Of a stretch of 64,000 nt of DNA, positions 11,501 through 22,810 are shown piece by piece (the first letter of the stretch is position 1; every line of letters starts with the position of its first letter). The stretch is from Phoronis australis (taxonomy: Eukaryota; Phoronida; Phoronidae). The position numbers and the translations under genes are program-made. Location: positions 119,260 through 183,259 of the forward strand of contig NMRA01000650.1 of NCBI GenBank assembly GCA_002633005.1, read 5' to 3'. The notes beneath the pieces are model-generated. The model was not told where the DNA came from and did not search any database. It saw nothing but the letters and a program-made list of their open reading frames with translations.

Positions 11501-12672
11501 AATGCAAAATTTCACAAGAAGAACATAGTGTGTTTAGTGTTGGTAAGGTAGTAAGTGACTATTTTTGTATGAAATCAAAAGCCTCAAAGTAGCTCGACTT
11601 TGCACAGCACTGAAAAAAATGCCAAATGTGGAAAAAAAACTGTAGGATAGCAACAAAGTGCCACGTGATACCGACGTGTACTTGCTTGGCATTAAATATG
11701 TGTCATACGTAAAACAGTTCCAAACAATGTCACCGGTAGTGTACATGTAGGCGTTACTTCTATTTCGAATGTTAACAGGGCCAGGATTTGGCCCCTATAA
11801 CTGCAAAAAGAGAATGGCTCCTTTGGAAGATAAATTTGTTGAGTACTATAGTAGTCTGTGGTACACTTTTGACCCGGAAATATCTATTTCAACAACTCAC
11901 CCATTCTTAGTGCACGGCAGAAGATGCCATCAACCACTGGGGCTGGTGACAACGGTAACTCCTTGGACTCGAAATTAAGGGTGAAAACCATTCGTAAAAG
12001 CTAGCAGAAAGTTGAAATACCAGCTTGAAATTGGGTCATTTTCACTTGCCAAAATGGAGTTGCTGCACCTTTTTTGGAATATCACTTTTACGAGCCAAAA
12101 TCTGAAAAGACGACAGAAAATACATGCACTGTTTGCGTTCTCTCGAATTTTCCGATCGGATGTTTATCACCCAGCTTTGTACCAATGTACGTGTGGTAGA
12201 ATTGCGCTGCCAGTTCCGGTCGCAGCCATTAAATGCCCCTAGTCGTCATAAATTTCACTTGCATCAGGTTGGCACGCATATACTGAAATACAAAGAGATG
12301 GTCACACTTGTCACCAAGTATAGTGCATGACGAAACATGTTACGTTACCATGATCTTCATGATACAAATTAGCAAGATGATACTGTATCAAGCAAACTAC
12401 ATATTCACATACACAGACTTGTCACTAAAGTTCAACATAACCGTAAGACAGTGCCGATACATATTGGCGAGTATGATTTCCTGTTGTGTGGGATTACATT
12501 TATGTCATGCACTTTACACAGGGGAACACCACACTACGCATTACTACGCAAATTTATTCTTATATGCATAAATGTAATGAGGCCACTATAACATTCACGT
12601 TTTCGATATTTAATTGTAAATTTTATGGTCTGCACTTTTATGTTGCTCTTTTCAGTAAATTCTGTATTACAG
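8591..12672 (+). other. large intron
   Basis: No coding sequence was recognised. The part near 8985-9030 (attaccatacccatttacat) resembles 27010-27050 after the second DED, so this intron's 5' part belongs to the duplicated cassette. The rest shows only AT-rich DNA and short chance frames. Confidence 0.45.
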
Positions 12673-12780
12673 AGCCCCACGTCAGAGGTGACATTGAAAG
12701 ACAAATCTCTGATATGTGTGTTGATGCGGATGAATTAGAGTATGACTATGGAAAGGGTCAAAAATTGGATACAACGGCAG
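12673..12780 (+). CDS. acidic linker exon 1
   Basis: This 108-bp phase 1-1 exon sits between tgtattacag and GTCTGC. It encodes 36 residues including RGDIERQISDMCVDADELEY and DYGKGQKLDTT, an acidic, probably flexible segment. I do not recognise a domain. The phase fits the exons on both sides. A stronger pyrimidine tract ends 18 bases upstream (ctcttttcag), but that site would require phase 2 entry, or stop early in phase 1, so it was not used. The donor is weak outside the GT. Confidence 0.5.
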
Positions 12781-13210
12781 GTCTGCATTTTATTTTAAAT
12801 TGGTGTTTTTGAAATCTGGAAATATCATGGTAAATATTCATGGAATTGAATTGTATTTCATATAAAAGGAACCATGGGATGGCAAATTACCTCTCGATGA
12901 ACGACAACTGTTGCCATGGATACAGTATCCTAACAAACCTACTCAATTAATTCTTTTGTTGCTCTTTCAAGCTTCTTTAAAGTGGGACAAAATAGGGTAA
13001 AAAACCTTGTAATCTAAAAATCAAAATTTCGATGAGAAAAGCCTAGACTTAAAAGCGAGTATGAATATTTCTCGGTTTACTTTACTTACTAACAGTGACT
13101 GCAGCCAGAGGAAAACAATTTTTGCCAAACTCAAACTTATTTTGTTGGCATTTTTACATATTTATTGCTTCTGGATTGATAGTAAACTGCTGTTCGTTTG
13201 TTCCCATTAG
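12781..13210 (+). other. intron
   Basis: AT-rich, with no feature recognised. It ends in ttcccattag. Confidence 0.4.
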
Positions 13211-13255
13211 GACTAAAGATTGATGCAGGAAGTTCACTTCAGATGGAAAAAGAAG
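13211..13255 (+). CDS. short linker exon 2
   Basis: This is a candidate 45-bp phase 1-1 micro-exon encoding LKIDAGSSLQMEKE. The acceptor is ttcccattag; the donor GAAG|GTGAAG is the only nearby donor that keeps phase 1. The open frame runs on past it, so a longer exon ending at about 13348 (ATCAG|GTTTGT) is possible but would break the phase with the next exon. Its even phase means it can be skipped without a frame change. Confidence 0.42.
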
Positions 13256-13842
13256 GTGAAGTACAAATGACTATTTCTACTCGCTTGTACGAAACTATTG
13301 TGGTATTACTACTATACAAATCAATTCATTATGGTTTCGTAGTTATCAGGTTTGTCTGTTTTTTGTACACTTTGGAAAATCAACAATACTCTCATTGCTT
13401 TAATTTGTTTTGTTGGTAATGGTTAGTGTATTGAGATGACTGAGACCATGCTGTGAACTATAAACCCTTCAATTTCTAAAGAACTTTTGTGTTGATCTAT
13501 TCAATCACTGAATGGCAGTTACAAGAACTTCTTAGAAATGCCTTTGAAATCGGCGCCCTTCCACAAATCTTTGCGACTCCCGACATTGAGCGTAGGATCA
13601 TGAAGTGAAACTTCGTGGCTATGTCATGTTCATGGTATATCCAAATATTTGTTCAACTCAACCAGTTATTTTCTCTGGTGGAGTTAAGAACACAGACGAT
13701 TACTACGGAGCAACCAAAAAGGGATGATGTTCAACAAATGAACTAACGTCATCAGTCCTGTGGCACAACATCCGACACAGCCTCGTGAACAAGCTTTTCT
13801 GAATAATGCAGTGAGCAAACTCATGTACTTAATCAATTTCAG
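13256..13842 (+). other. intron
   Basis: Nothing recognised. A long minus-strand open frame crosses this interval and the next exon, but it resembles no family and is probably chance. Confidence 0.4.
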
Positions 13843-13920
13843 GTTCCAAGTCAAGCAGTTCGAGCACTGAGTACGAGGTCGGCTGTCTTCAGACTCACGA
13901 TATAACTGAAAAGGCGAATG
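13843..13920 (+). CDS. serine-rich linker exon 3
   Basis: This 78-bp phase 1-1 exon sits between atcaatttcag and the donor AATG|GTGCGT. It encodes SKSSSSSTEYEVGCLQTHDI and TEKAN. The serine run suggests an unstructured, perhaps phosphorylated, linker before the ZU5 domain. It joins in frame to the next exon (G+CA, Ala). Confidence 0.55.
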
Positions 13921-14300
13921 GTGCGTAATTTTATGGTTAGTCGAATGTGCATATTCACACGCTTTCAAAGGTAGTTGAAAAGCACATGTAATGATGGCGG
14001 GATTCCTTTTCGTCCGAATTGTTATTGATAGCACTAACACAAAATTACTAACACAAGGGGCAATTGTCTGATATAGCGTGCCCGAATTTTGAAAACCGGT
14101 TATCTCCACTGAATAATGGCTATGAACTGGTTCTGAAAATACGGGCACGTTATATCAGACTGATGCCACTCAACATGTGTGAAAGTTGGTACTTTGAAGT
14201 GATTGCTTGTAAGTACTAATGAGTAAAAAAACGGTGAATTTTAGTGTTCGCCGTTTCAATTCTTCCTAAGTACTGACCGATGTCATTTCTATCCCTATAG
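13921..14300 (+). other. intron containing the fold-back hairpin
   Basis: Apart from the 95-bp inverted repeat, nothing is recognised. It ends in atttctatccctatag before the ZU5 exon. Confidence 0.45.
14066..14160. repeat. 95-bp fold-back (hairpin) element in an intron
   Basis: The left arm 14066-14101 (GTCTGATATAGCGTGCCCGA...) pairs with the right arm 14125-14160 (...CGGGCACGTTATATCAGAC) over 36 bp with about five mismatches and a 23-nt loop. It could be a tiny MITE or a transcribed hairpin, since it lies in sense within the intron before the ZU5 exon. No clear target duplication flanks it. Confidence 0.8.
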
Positions 14301-15154
14301 CAACCATTGATGGAGCAACTGGTGGAGTGATTCGGTGGAAGGAGGTTCAACTTAGAGTGCCGCCAAATGCAATATCCGGGCACATAACAATTGAATTTGT
14401 AGATCAGCCGTTGTTAGCGCAAGCAGTGCATGACAAAACGAAAGGCAGAGCCAATCTCCATTGTCAGGGAATATGCGTGACTTGCACAGATGATGATGCA
14501 ACATTCTCCTACCCAATCGAAATTCGTATGACTGTTCGAACAATGTTGGAAAACGCCAATGATCACCGATTAGACAGCAAAGGCTTTCGCATATTGCGTG
14601 AAAAAAATCATGAGGTGACGGACATTACTGAAGATTGCGATGTCAGGCTACACGGGGAGGAAATAGTGTTCTACTGTAAAACATTTTCAGATGTGGATCT
14701 GGCGTGGGTGAAAAATGTCCCTTCACGAGTTGTTAAATACATCTATAAGGTCATCACACATATTCTCAAATCATCGTACATCTGCAAGATATGTCCTTGT
14801 ATTAAAGGTAAACAAGAGGAAGGATTGAAAGTTAAACTGTATTGTCATGGCGAGCAAGTGGTGCCTTCTGGTGACCTTGAGCACGAGTGCATATATGACA
14901 GTGAAAAACAGCGCTTTACAAATGAAGTCACGCTCTGGTTTCAAGTTGCGTGCAGGTGCATTAAAACTGGCAAAGCGACAATACGTTCGTCTTCAAAGGA
15001 CTTGGAACTTGAAAGGAGTGTTTGCGAAAGTACGGGGAAACCATTTTCAAGACTCGTGTCTGATGTTAAAGCCCTTGTAGGTGGGGAAGTTCAACTTCAT
15101 GTTTATGGAGTAAACTACCCGAAAGCGCTCCTAAACATGTCTGTGAAGGTCCAT
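14301..15154 (+). CDS. large exon with ZU5-like domain
   Basis: This 854-bp exon enters in phase 1 and leaves in phase 0 at a perfect donor (CAT|GTAAGT). It encodes 285 residues with no stop. The first about 105 residues carry ZU5 hallmarks: the GG before the first strand (GATGGVIRW), then VQLRVPPNAISGHITIEF, FSYPIEIRMTV, a V-x-L-x-G-E-x-I strand, and the closing CKTFSDVDLAWV. ZU5 domains occur in ankyrins, UNC5 receptors and PIDD, where they bind partners or self-cleave. The PIDD/NLRP1-type HFS cleavage motif was not seen. The second half (about 160-284) is beta-rich with several cysteines (ICKICPCIKG, CRCIKTGK); it might be a UPA-like domain, but that is uncertain. Flanking DED exons make a DED-ZU5-DED protein, probably cytoplasmic. 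Confidence 0.75.
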
Positions 15155-15508
15155 GTAAGTACCTGCTCAACTTGTTTTGGTGTAAGTTTTCCCGTGCATA
15201 TATGTGTGTTGTCTATTGGAGCTTGAACCATGAGTCCGCGTTGTGGGCTTCACGGGTATTGCGAGTGTCTTATTAGATAAAAACAATAATGCATTACAGT
15301 ATTGGAATTATCAGAATGGCAATCGTTGTGCATTTTTTATCCTGCAATACAATATTGGCCAAGTATTGTATATACAATGAATGCAAGGTATATTTTTTGT
15401 CACCAAGAAATCACTCAAGACAATATTTACACAGAAGAGTTTTGTGGAAAGATGGTCACATGCGTTTTCATAATTTGTTTTCATTATACTTTGCATCAAG
15501 AACAATAT
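15155..15508 (+). other. intron
   Basis: AT-rich; three overlapping short open frames are chance. It ends where the terminal-inverted-repeat element begins. Confidence 0.4.
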
Positions 15509-16900
15509 CACGGGTGAGAAACAACATGACTGCCGGTCTTCTAAATGGTACTGACTCAGTCAAAACAGGGCCTCCGGCGATCAAATGTGACCTCTGCACC
15601 AGAAAATGGGACTGACGCACCTAAAAGCATGACCGCCCCACCAGAAAACAGGACCGCCGGGAACTGAACTTGACCTCCGGACAAAATATAGTTATCCAGG
15701 CCTTTGTATGATACTGCGGGTTACGACGTAACCGGTCAGCTAGTTGTGTAAAGACTATCGCCAAAATAAAGCTTGGTAGCACTGCGTTATTGATCTCCGT
15801 TACATCCCGGAAATTTCCTACAGGCCGGGAATAGTTCTGTTCGTCACATCGTCGTGAAACTTATATCAAAATGTAGAACTAGCGAGCGGAGCAGGCGCAT
15901 GCAAAATGTAGCTAGGAGTCAATCGACACTCACCTTGCAGCTTGCAGCCGCTTGAGTGAAAAACAATCTTACGAACGTCATTTCTTTGCCATTGTAACTT
16001 TACAAAAAAGTCTGTCGCGCTCGCGACATGAGCACGCGCCACTTCCTAAAATTTTGCGACATCTTTTGGAAGATGCTGACTCAACTTCGCAGCAGCACGA
16101 TTTGTTCTAAAATTCGGTTTGCTGGTTTTAAAATATTAAAATTTTTATGACGAAATGAAACCAGTTATGTCAATCTGTGCATGCAACCTGGTAGAAGAGC
16201 AAAAGAGCTGACTGAAGAATCGGTGAAAAAAGGTACGGGTCAATGTAAGCCGACCTGAAAGAACGCCTCTCAACTTTAGCATCGGAATAACATTTTTCCC
16301 GGCAAGAGCCGTTAAATAATGTAGTTTACTCAAGGAAGGGTGTCGTTCATAACACTAATTCGGTGTTTTACCCATATCGGCGCCAAGCTGTATATTTAGT
16401 ATACTGCTTTGCCGCGCAAAGGCTAGTTATGATGCTTCACCCGATAACTAGAACGCCCGTTTTTTTTTCTTGACCAAAACGTCAAATTGGAGAAAACGAT
16501 TTTCATTTTGTTCTAAAAGTTACGCAGAGGATAACGTTATAATTACAGTATTTAGCTCAAAGGCTTGCAACGTGAATGTCGGTCTGTGGTGAAAACTCAA
16601 AAGCGCCGCGTGTTATAAAGCCAAGTGTCCTGTAGTGCACAAAAGGTTCGTTGGATTAATCGGCACAAGACCTGCATACGTATATACAGGTAGCTTCATT
16701 GTATGATCTGTGTAGACCTACCGGCAATACATGTACATCTTAGCTTGTTTTTCATTGCGGTTTCAATCCCCGGCGGTCATGTCCAGTCCCCGGCGGTCCT
16801 GTTTTCTGGTGGGGCGGTCCCATTTGATCCCCGGAGGTCCTGTTTTGGGTGAGTCGGTCCGATTTAAGAGGACCGGCGGTCATGTTGTTTCTCACCCGTG
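15509..16900. mobile_element. 1.39-kb terminal-inverted-repeat element with 5-bp target duplication
   Basis: The ends are CACGGGTGAGAAACAACATG and its inverse. They are flanked by AATAT on both sides (15504-15508 and 16901-16905). Inverted similarity continues for about 150 bp and includes repeated GACCGCCGG-like subterminal words. No transposase frame was found inside, so it is non-autonomous. The CAC...GTG ends and 5-bp duplication recall Transib/RAG-type elements, but this is only a hint. It lies in the intron after the ZU5 exon. Confidence 0.85.
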
Positions 16901-17000
16901 AATATTACTACAAACAACACCTTCACTATAACTCTTGATTAGTGAAATGTTTGTAAATGTCAGTCCATTTGTTCCACATAATGTATATGCATTCAATCGT

Positions 17001-18138
17001 ATGCATTTTAAAAGCTGTTCAAAGAAAATTATTTGTTGATTTGCTTTGGACAAGGCTTGATATCCAAGATTAAAATATCCAACATGCCTCAAGACTTTTA
17101 CTGTGCTGGTGCACTTGTTCTACGGGCGTTCTGCACGCCACCTGTGAACAACTCCGGTCGAGTCTTCATTTTATTTTGCAGCAATAGATTCGCAGCACTT
17201 CCTGACAACAAAAATATTGTATTTCTAGTTTTGATGGTTTTGCTATTACCTTTGTGAATGTGCGTGTACTTTGTGTTTCGACGTTTTTTAATCAACCTTC
17301 TCATATTCAAAACTGTCCAGTCAACTACTGGAAATTGAACAGATCGTGAACTTAATAGCATAGTTTCTTGGATGTACGCAGAAAAACATCCTAGCGCCCA
17401 GGGCCAGTTGCGTGAAACATCAGTCATTCAATACATACATATTAGATTAAACGTTTCCAACTTGGAAAAAACGCCCAACATTTGTCCAAGGTGGCAGAAG
17501 AGGAGATCAAACGATGTAATCCTTTTTCCCGTTTTATTAAACCAGGTCCAGGGCACCTTGGGCTCGTTNATGCACTTTAAAAGCTGTTCAAAGAAAATTA
17601 TTTGTTGATCTGCTTTGGACAAGGCTTGATATCCAAGACTAAAATATCCAACATGCCTCAAGACTTTCCTGTGCTGGTGCACTTGTTCTACGGGCGTTCT
17701 GCACGCCACCTGTGAACAACTCCGGTCGAGTCTTCATTTTATTTTGCAGCAATAGATTCGCAGCACTTGCTGACAACAAAAATATCGTATTTCTAGTTTT
17801 GATGGTTTTGCTATTACCTATGTGAATGTGCGTGTACTTTGTGTTTCGACGTTTTTTAATCAACCTTCTCATATTCAAAACTGTCCAGTCAACTACTGGA
17901 AATTGAACAGATCGTGAACTTAATAGCATAGTTTCTTGGATGTACGCAGAAAAAACATCCTAGCGCCTAGGGTCAGTTGCGTGAAACATCAGTCATTCAA
18001 GTACATACGCATTAGATTAAACGTTTCCAACTTGGAAAAAACGCCCAGCAATTGTCCAAGGTGGCAGAAGAGGAGATCAAACGATGTAATCCTTTTTCCC
18101 GTTTTATTAAACCAGGTCCAGGGCACCTTGGGCTCGTT
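17001..18138. repeat. near-identical direct duplication around the N at 17569
   Basis: Block 17001-17568 recurs at 17570-18138 with a few substitutions and small indels. The left copy stops at the N (gggctcgtt) while the right copy continues (gggctcgttactg). Open frames in it occur twice for that reason and do not look like genes. Confidence 0.85.
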
Positions 18139-18761
18139 ACTGAAATCACCCATGTACAAAGGTCTCTTAACTTGGACTTTTTACCGTGGTTCAAGTTTTG
18201 CACTGGCCATTGCGATCTTATTTCATTGTGCCTTAATTTCACGGCTGTTTAAAATTGACTGAAATTAAATCTGACGTAAAATGCTGACTGACTCAGAATT
18301 TTTTAACAATTCGATCAGTCATGGGGTGTTGACTATCGTATTGTTGAATCTATGCTGATGTTACCCTAGCAATCGTTCCTTTTTGCAAAATAAAAAAAAT
18401 AAAACATCACTGAAATGTATTGCATGGCAGCACGGAGGCTCTAAATTATGTTTCAGTCGTCCAGTTCTTTGAAAATTAAAAAAACAATTTAAATACAACT
18501 GTATATTTAAAGTGATTGAATTCCCAGCAAACCAATCTGGTCCTACTCGTTATTTACAATGCCGCTAAATACAATATTGAACGAAAGCAGTACCATAAAT
18601 TACTAACGAGGAAAGTTAAGAAAGTGTCTGTGAATAGGACAAGCATCAATTTTTTATAGTAATTTTGATACCTTTACCACCTCTTGTGTTGTTGAGGTTA
18701 AATTAACCTGGAAGGGATGCTACTGTACTATTTTTGTGCATTGCATTTTGTTTCGTTTTAG
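18139..18761 (+). other. intron
   Basis: AT-rich, nothing recognised. It ends in the strong acceptor ttttgtttcgttttag. Confidence 0.4.
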
Positions 18762-18816
18762 GAAGACTCGGCGGTCAGAAAGGAACTTGCTACACACACA
18801 ACACCGAATACAACTG
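18762..18816 (+). CDS. linker exon between ZU5 and DED2
   Basis: This 55-bp exon enters in phase 0, matching the ZU5 exon, and leaves in phase 1 (ACTG|GTAAGA), matching the second DED. It encodes EDSAVRKELATHTTPNTT, a short polar linker. It is identified mainly by strong splice sites and exact phase bridging, so it is less certain than the domain exons. Confidence 0.58.
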
Positions 18817-21800
18817 GTAAGAATGACTCCATTTGCATAGCATGAATGTGACTCACCGTAGTGACGTACATGTATACCTGGAAAGTGTTTTGTAGCCCAG
18901 TTTCTCTCAAAAATCAGGATATCTGAAGACCTATTAAAGTCACTTTAGTGAAAGTCAAGTGTTTCAGAATTATACTCGGGAGATTACCAGCCGGACCTAC
19001 AGTAGAAACATGGTGATCACTGAATTAACAAATACAAAATTGAATACAATACGTTGGGATTCTTCGCCGGCAGCGCAAACAATTGTTGTTCCTACGGAAC
19101 TCAATCCGGTGTATCTTAGGCTACCAACGCACTGCAAAACATGAGCACGTAAGGAATGGAATCCGTGAGTTCTGTACCATTATATACGTACAGTATTTCA
19201 ATGTCACCTACCATTCTCTTTGAATGTAGCCCTTCACTACTTGCACGGATTCGCCATTTCGCCCGAACACGAGGTGATGTGGGTAAACTTCAACGTAGTA
19301 ATGGTTTGACATGTTTAGGAACCGTCGCTTCCACGTTTGCGGTGATAAAAGAAGCTTCGTGTAGTAAGCAACAGTCACTTTTGCAGCTTCACCTAAGTGT
19401 GAAAATATAGAATTTTACCTGGACATGCGGATACAATCTCAAGCATACTCAAAAACACTTGCACTTTTGTCTCTCGTGCTTTTTCAAGGTCTTGGTGTAC
19501 ATCTAGATTGTTGTTTCACTTGAGACTTTGTTTCTGGAACGCCTTCCTGGTCCATCTGCCTGCGCTACAAAGACGAAGACATCGTGAAACTGTAAGATGG
19601 TGAAGCAGTTCTATACACTATCTGCGAAACACGTCGAACCAAATCGCCATGTCAATTCTAGACAGCAAGCTCTAACAATCCAACCAATTTAGGATTGCCA
19701 GCTCATATGGCTATGAAATAAACTGTAAGCTGCCTGCTGAAGGGCTGAGATATGCAGTATTGGTTATCAACGTACTTTAAGTTATCTATGCTTAAAGCAA
19801 TCTGCAGCCATGTTCTAATCAGTATCATCAAAATTTCATCAATATGGAAAGGGTTCCAAGGTAAAAGCACTCGTATTATTGTGCAGTGGTGACTTTTCAG
19901 AGACCAAATATCAGTGCGACGTAGACGTAATGGTATAACGCAAGACACCAGAGTAACACGTGCACATTGCCGACAAGAAACGTTTTATTCTAATTATAGT
20001 TTATAATCAGGTTTTGAGTCCAAAGAATGGTACAAAAAAATGTGTTTTGACAAAACGTCAATTAAATGAACGGCTATTAGTAAGGCCAAGTTTCTAACAG
20101 TAATTTGAAACGGTGATGTTTTGTAAGTATATTTAAGGATAATTAAGGATATTTAAGGATATTTAAGGATATTTAAGGATATTTAAGTATATTTAAGATA
20201 TTTAAGGATATTTAAGGATATTTAAGGATATTTAAGATATTTTACACACTTATGTGTATTTAACAAAATATCGTCAATCTTCAAATTTATATAAAAATAT
20301 TTTAACTGCTGCATCGAGAAAATTTTAATTTTTGAAAATAGGTATACTACATGTAAGTTGCCATTTTTAAGGCAGTGCAACAAAAATACAGATTTGTATC
20401 TACACTTTTGCACTAGCAACATCGTACTTTTTGTTTAATGTAAATGTTCTAGATAACAAGTATCTGTGGCTATGGTACCGTTGTCTAAGTTACCCCTTCA
20501 TGTTCATCTCAAACAACGTTAAGTGTTTGTTATTAAAACATCAAAAGTCCTACATTTGATGTTTCCTCATGCTAAACTGTAAAGCTTTAAAAATAAACCA
20601 TGAGCAAATTTTCGGAGATCGATGGATAAAGCACGGTTTATGAAAGTCTTATATCCATGTGGTCATTTATTTTTGAGACATTTCCCTCAGGGTCTGAGCT
20701 CAGTCCACTGGGGTAGGTTGTTCACACAACTGTTAACTAAGAGCCAGCATGAGAACATCTGCGTGTCTGGTCACAGGCAATGGTGTTCTTCGATAGAACT
20801 ATTTTAAGTGTGCAGAGGGTGTTTGGGACATCAGTGCCGCTACTTTTTGTTGGTATAGTGATGTTTGGTGCAACAATCTTATTCATTCCACTATGAGGGG
20901 TCCCATAACAAAAAATCCAAGTATTGAACTGAAGGACTCCTTTACTTCGTCATTCGGGAAGTCGAATTGTTGCATGCTAAGTAATGCCTATTGTTTTCTG
21001 AAAAGCAGTTGGTTACACAGCTTGTTTAGACAATTAAAAAATACTTTAAACCCAACGGCATTTAAACGAAATGTAATAACAATAACTTAACGCGCTTTAT
21101 TACAATTCCACGGAAGTGTGTATCTCGTTTTAATATGGATACGTAGGCGTATCTTTAGCAAATGTGGGTCGATTTTGACAAAAAAACATACCCCTGTGGT
21201 TGATATAAGATGATTTAAAATTAAATATTAAGTTTAAATGAGAAAAATGCAACAATTGAAATACTCAGCAATATTCCAGTCACAGACCAGCAGAAAGCTT
21301 ATAACTGTGGTAAATCAAACGCAAAGCTGTTAACGTAAACAAAACTGCTGCACACATGTTATGTGGCCGTCTGCAGAAACCTACTCGAACATACGGACAC
21401 TCGACTTCAGACACTGAACGAAATGATAAGATGTGGCGACGTTAGACAAAAATGAACGCATTTCTCCAGTACTGCTAGACCTGCTAGGCATGGAACTCTA
21501 AAACTGCAACAATATCTACGCAATGCCGAATGCGGTCAAAGAATTCGGACTGACTACCGCTTAGATCGCCATTGTTTTGTCTACATCGAAGCTCAAAGGT
21601 CAAACGTCACATTTCCTTATAAGGGCAGTTTTTGGAGACTCCGGCACTTCGGTGGCCGGGATACAAAAACCAAGCGCACGTGCATGTTATTAAAATTGAG
21701 GTGAAGCATTATTTTGAATTCAAGAGTTGTGCTTGTTGAAAACTCAACGTACCTGGATTTTTTACCGATTTAAAATTTAACCGCCATAAAGGCCACTGTC

Positions 21801-22698
21801 GGTTTCTTGTCAATTCTGAACTGACCTTACCCACCGTCGGTTGGTGTGAAAGTTACCGGTCAAATTCCTCCATATCTTGATCACCGTTTCGCGATATACT
21901 CTCCAAGAAAGTTTATTTGCATTGAATGACAGGTTTTCTCTTTTAACTTATAACTACAATGGGTACATTAGCTAATTAAAAGTCGAGGCATTTCTTGCTA
22001 GCTGTGTTTCCTGAATAAACAAGCGGATGAACATTTGCAAACGAGAATCAAAATGTGAATCAAAATGTGAATCAAAAACAATGTAACAACATTTGTACAT
22101 TCAAGCAGTATACATACACTCTTAAATATAGTATGGTCAACATTCAAGAACCGTTCCTCACCGGATATACAGGGTATTCCAGTCACGGAAATGGTCAATG
22201 ATTATCTAATTTCGGCCGAGGTACCAAGAACATTGTGTTTAAGATTCGCACTTTATTATGTAACAGATAAATGCGTCGTGGTATGTTACGTATTACTTAA
22301 CTTGGTGTTCTGCATTCTGAATGCTTTCATTTGGAATAAATTTTTGTAATGAGGTCTAAAAATATAAAAAATCATGAGGTTGGACAAGACTACGCCTCGC
22401 TGTTTAGACACATCCATGTAATTCTCTTCAATTTAGTGGATTACAGCCATGCTTCACATCTGTCAAAAACTTCAACTACAGAGCGACGTGTGGCAATAAC
22501 TGTTATGAAAATCGCCGCCATATATATTGCCGGTGTTGCATCTGGTGTCTTGAGAAAAGAATTACAAAAGTGACATCACATCCTGGTATTATAAGTAAAT
22601 CAGGGGATGTTTAGGATGTCGTTGGATTATGTGTAAACTAATCAAAACGTCTATCAATACCATTAACATTCCTTATACGTGTGCCAATATATTTTCAG
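18817..22698 (+). other. large intron
   Basis: It contains the 11-bp tandem repeat at 20124-20241. Elsewhere I see no coding, RNA or transposon signal. It ends in atattttcag. Confidence 0.45.
20124..20241. repeat. tandem repeat, about 10-11 bp unit
   Basis: About eleven units of ggatatttaa-type sequence, with variants gtatatttaa and gataatttaa. AT-rich minisatellite inside an intron. Confidence 0.9.
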
Positions 22699-22810
22699 AA
22701 TCACCGAGAAGCCGAGCAGAACTTCATCAACTACTACTACTGGAGGTTGCTGACCAACTCATTGATCGTGATTTTCAAAGACTAAAGACATTCTGTGAAC
22801 ATTTGATTGT
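22699..22810 (+). CDS. DED2 first-half exon
   Basis: This 112-bp exon, phase 1 in and phase 2 out (TTGT|GTAAGA), has the same length and phases as the exon at 265. It encodes SRAELHQLLLLEVADQLIDR and then DFQRLKTFCEHLI, again DED helices 1-3. It joins in frame to the previous linker (G+AA, Glu) and to the exon at 26434 (GT+A, Val). Intron sequence after it also resembles the intron after the first DED exon. The second DED would let the protein bridge two DED partners or form chains. Confidence 0.73.

Noticed and set aside
12663-12672. Alternative acceptor ctcttttcag 18 bases upstream for the first linker exon
   Set aside because: In the required phase 1 that reading frame meets a stop before the exon ends.
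13684-14148. 154-codon minus-strand open frame
   Set aside because: It crosses a well-supported plus-strand exon and a fold-back hairpin, has no known motif and no splice context.
17098-17929. Two similar minus-strand frames that look like a tandem gene family
   Set aside because: They are copies of one sequence produced by the duplication around the N at 17569.
20124-20241. CRISPR-like array
   Set aside because: The short repeats have no spacers and the genome is clearly animal; it is a simple tandem repeat.
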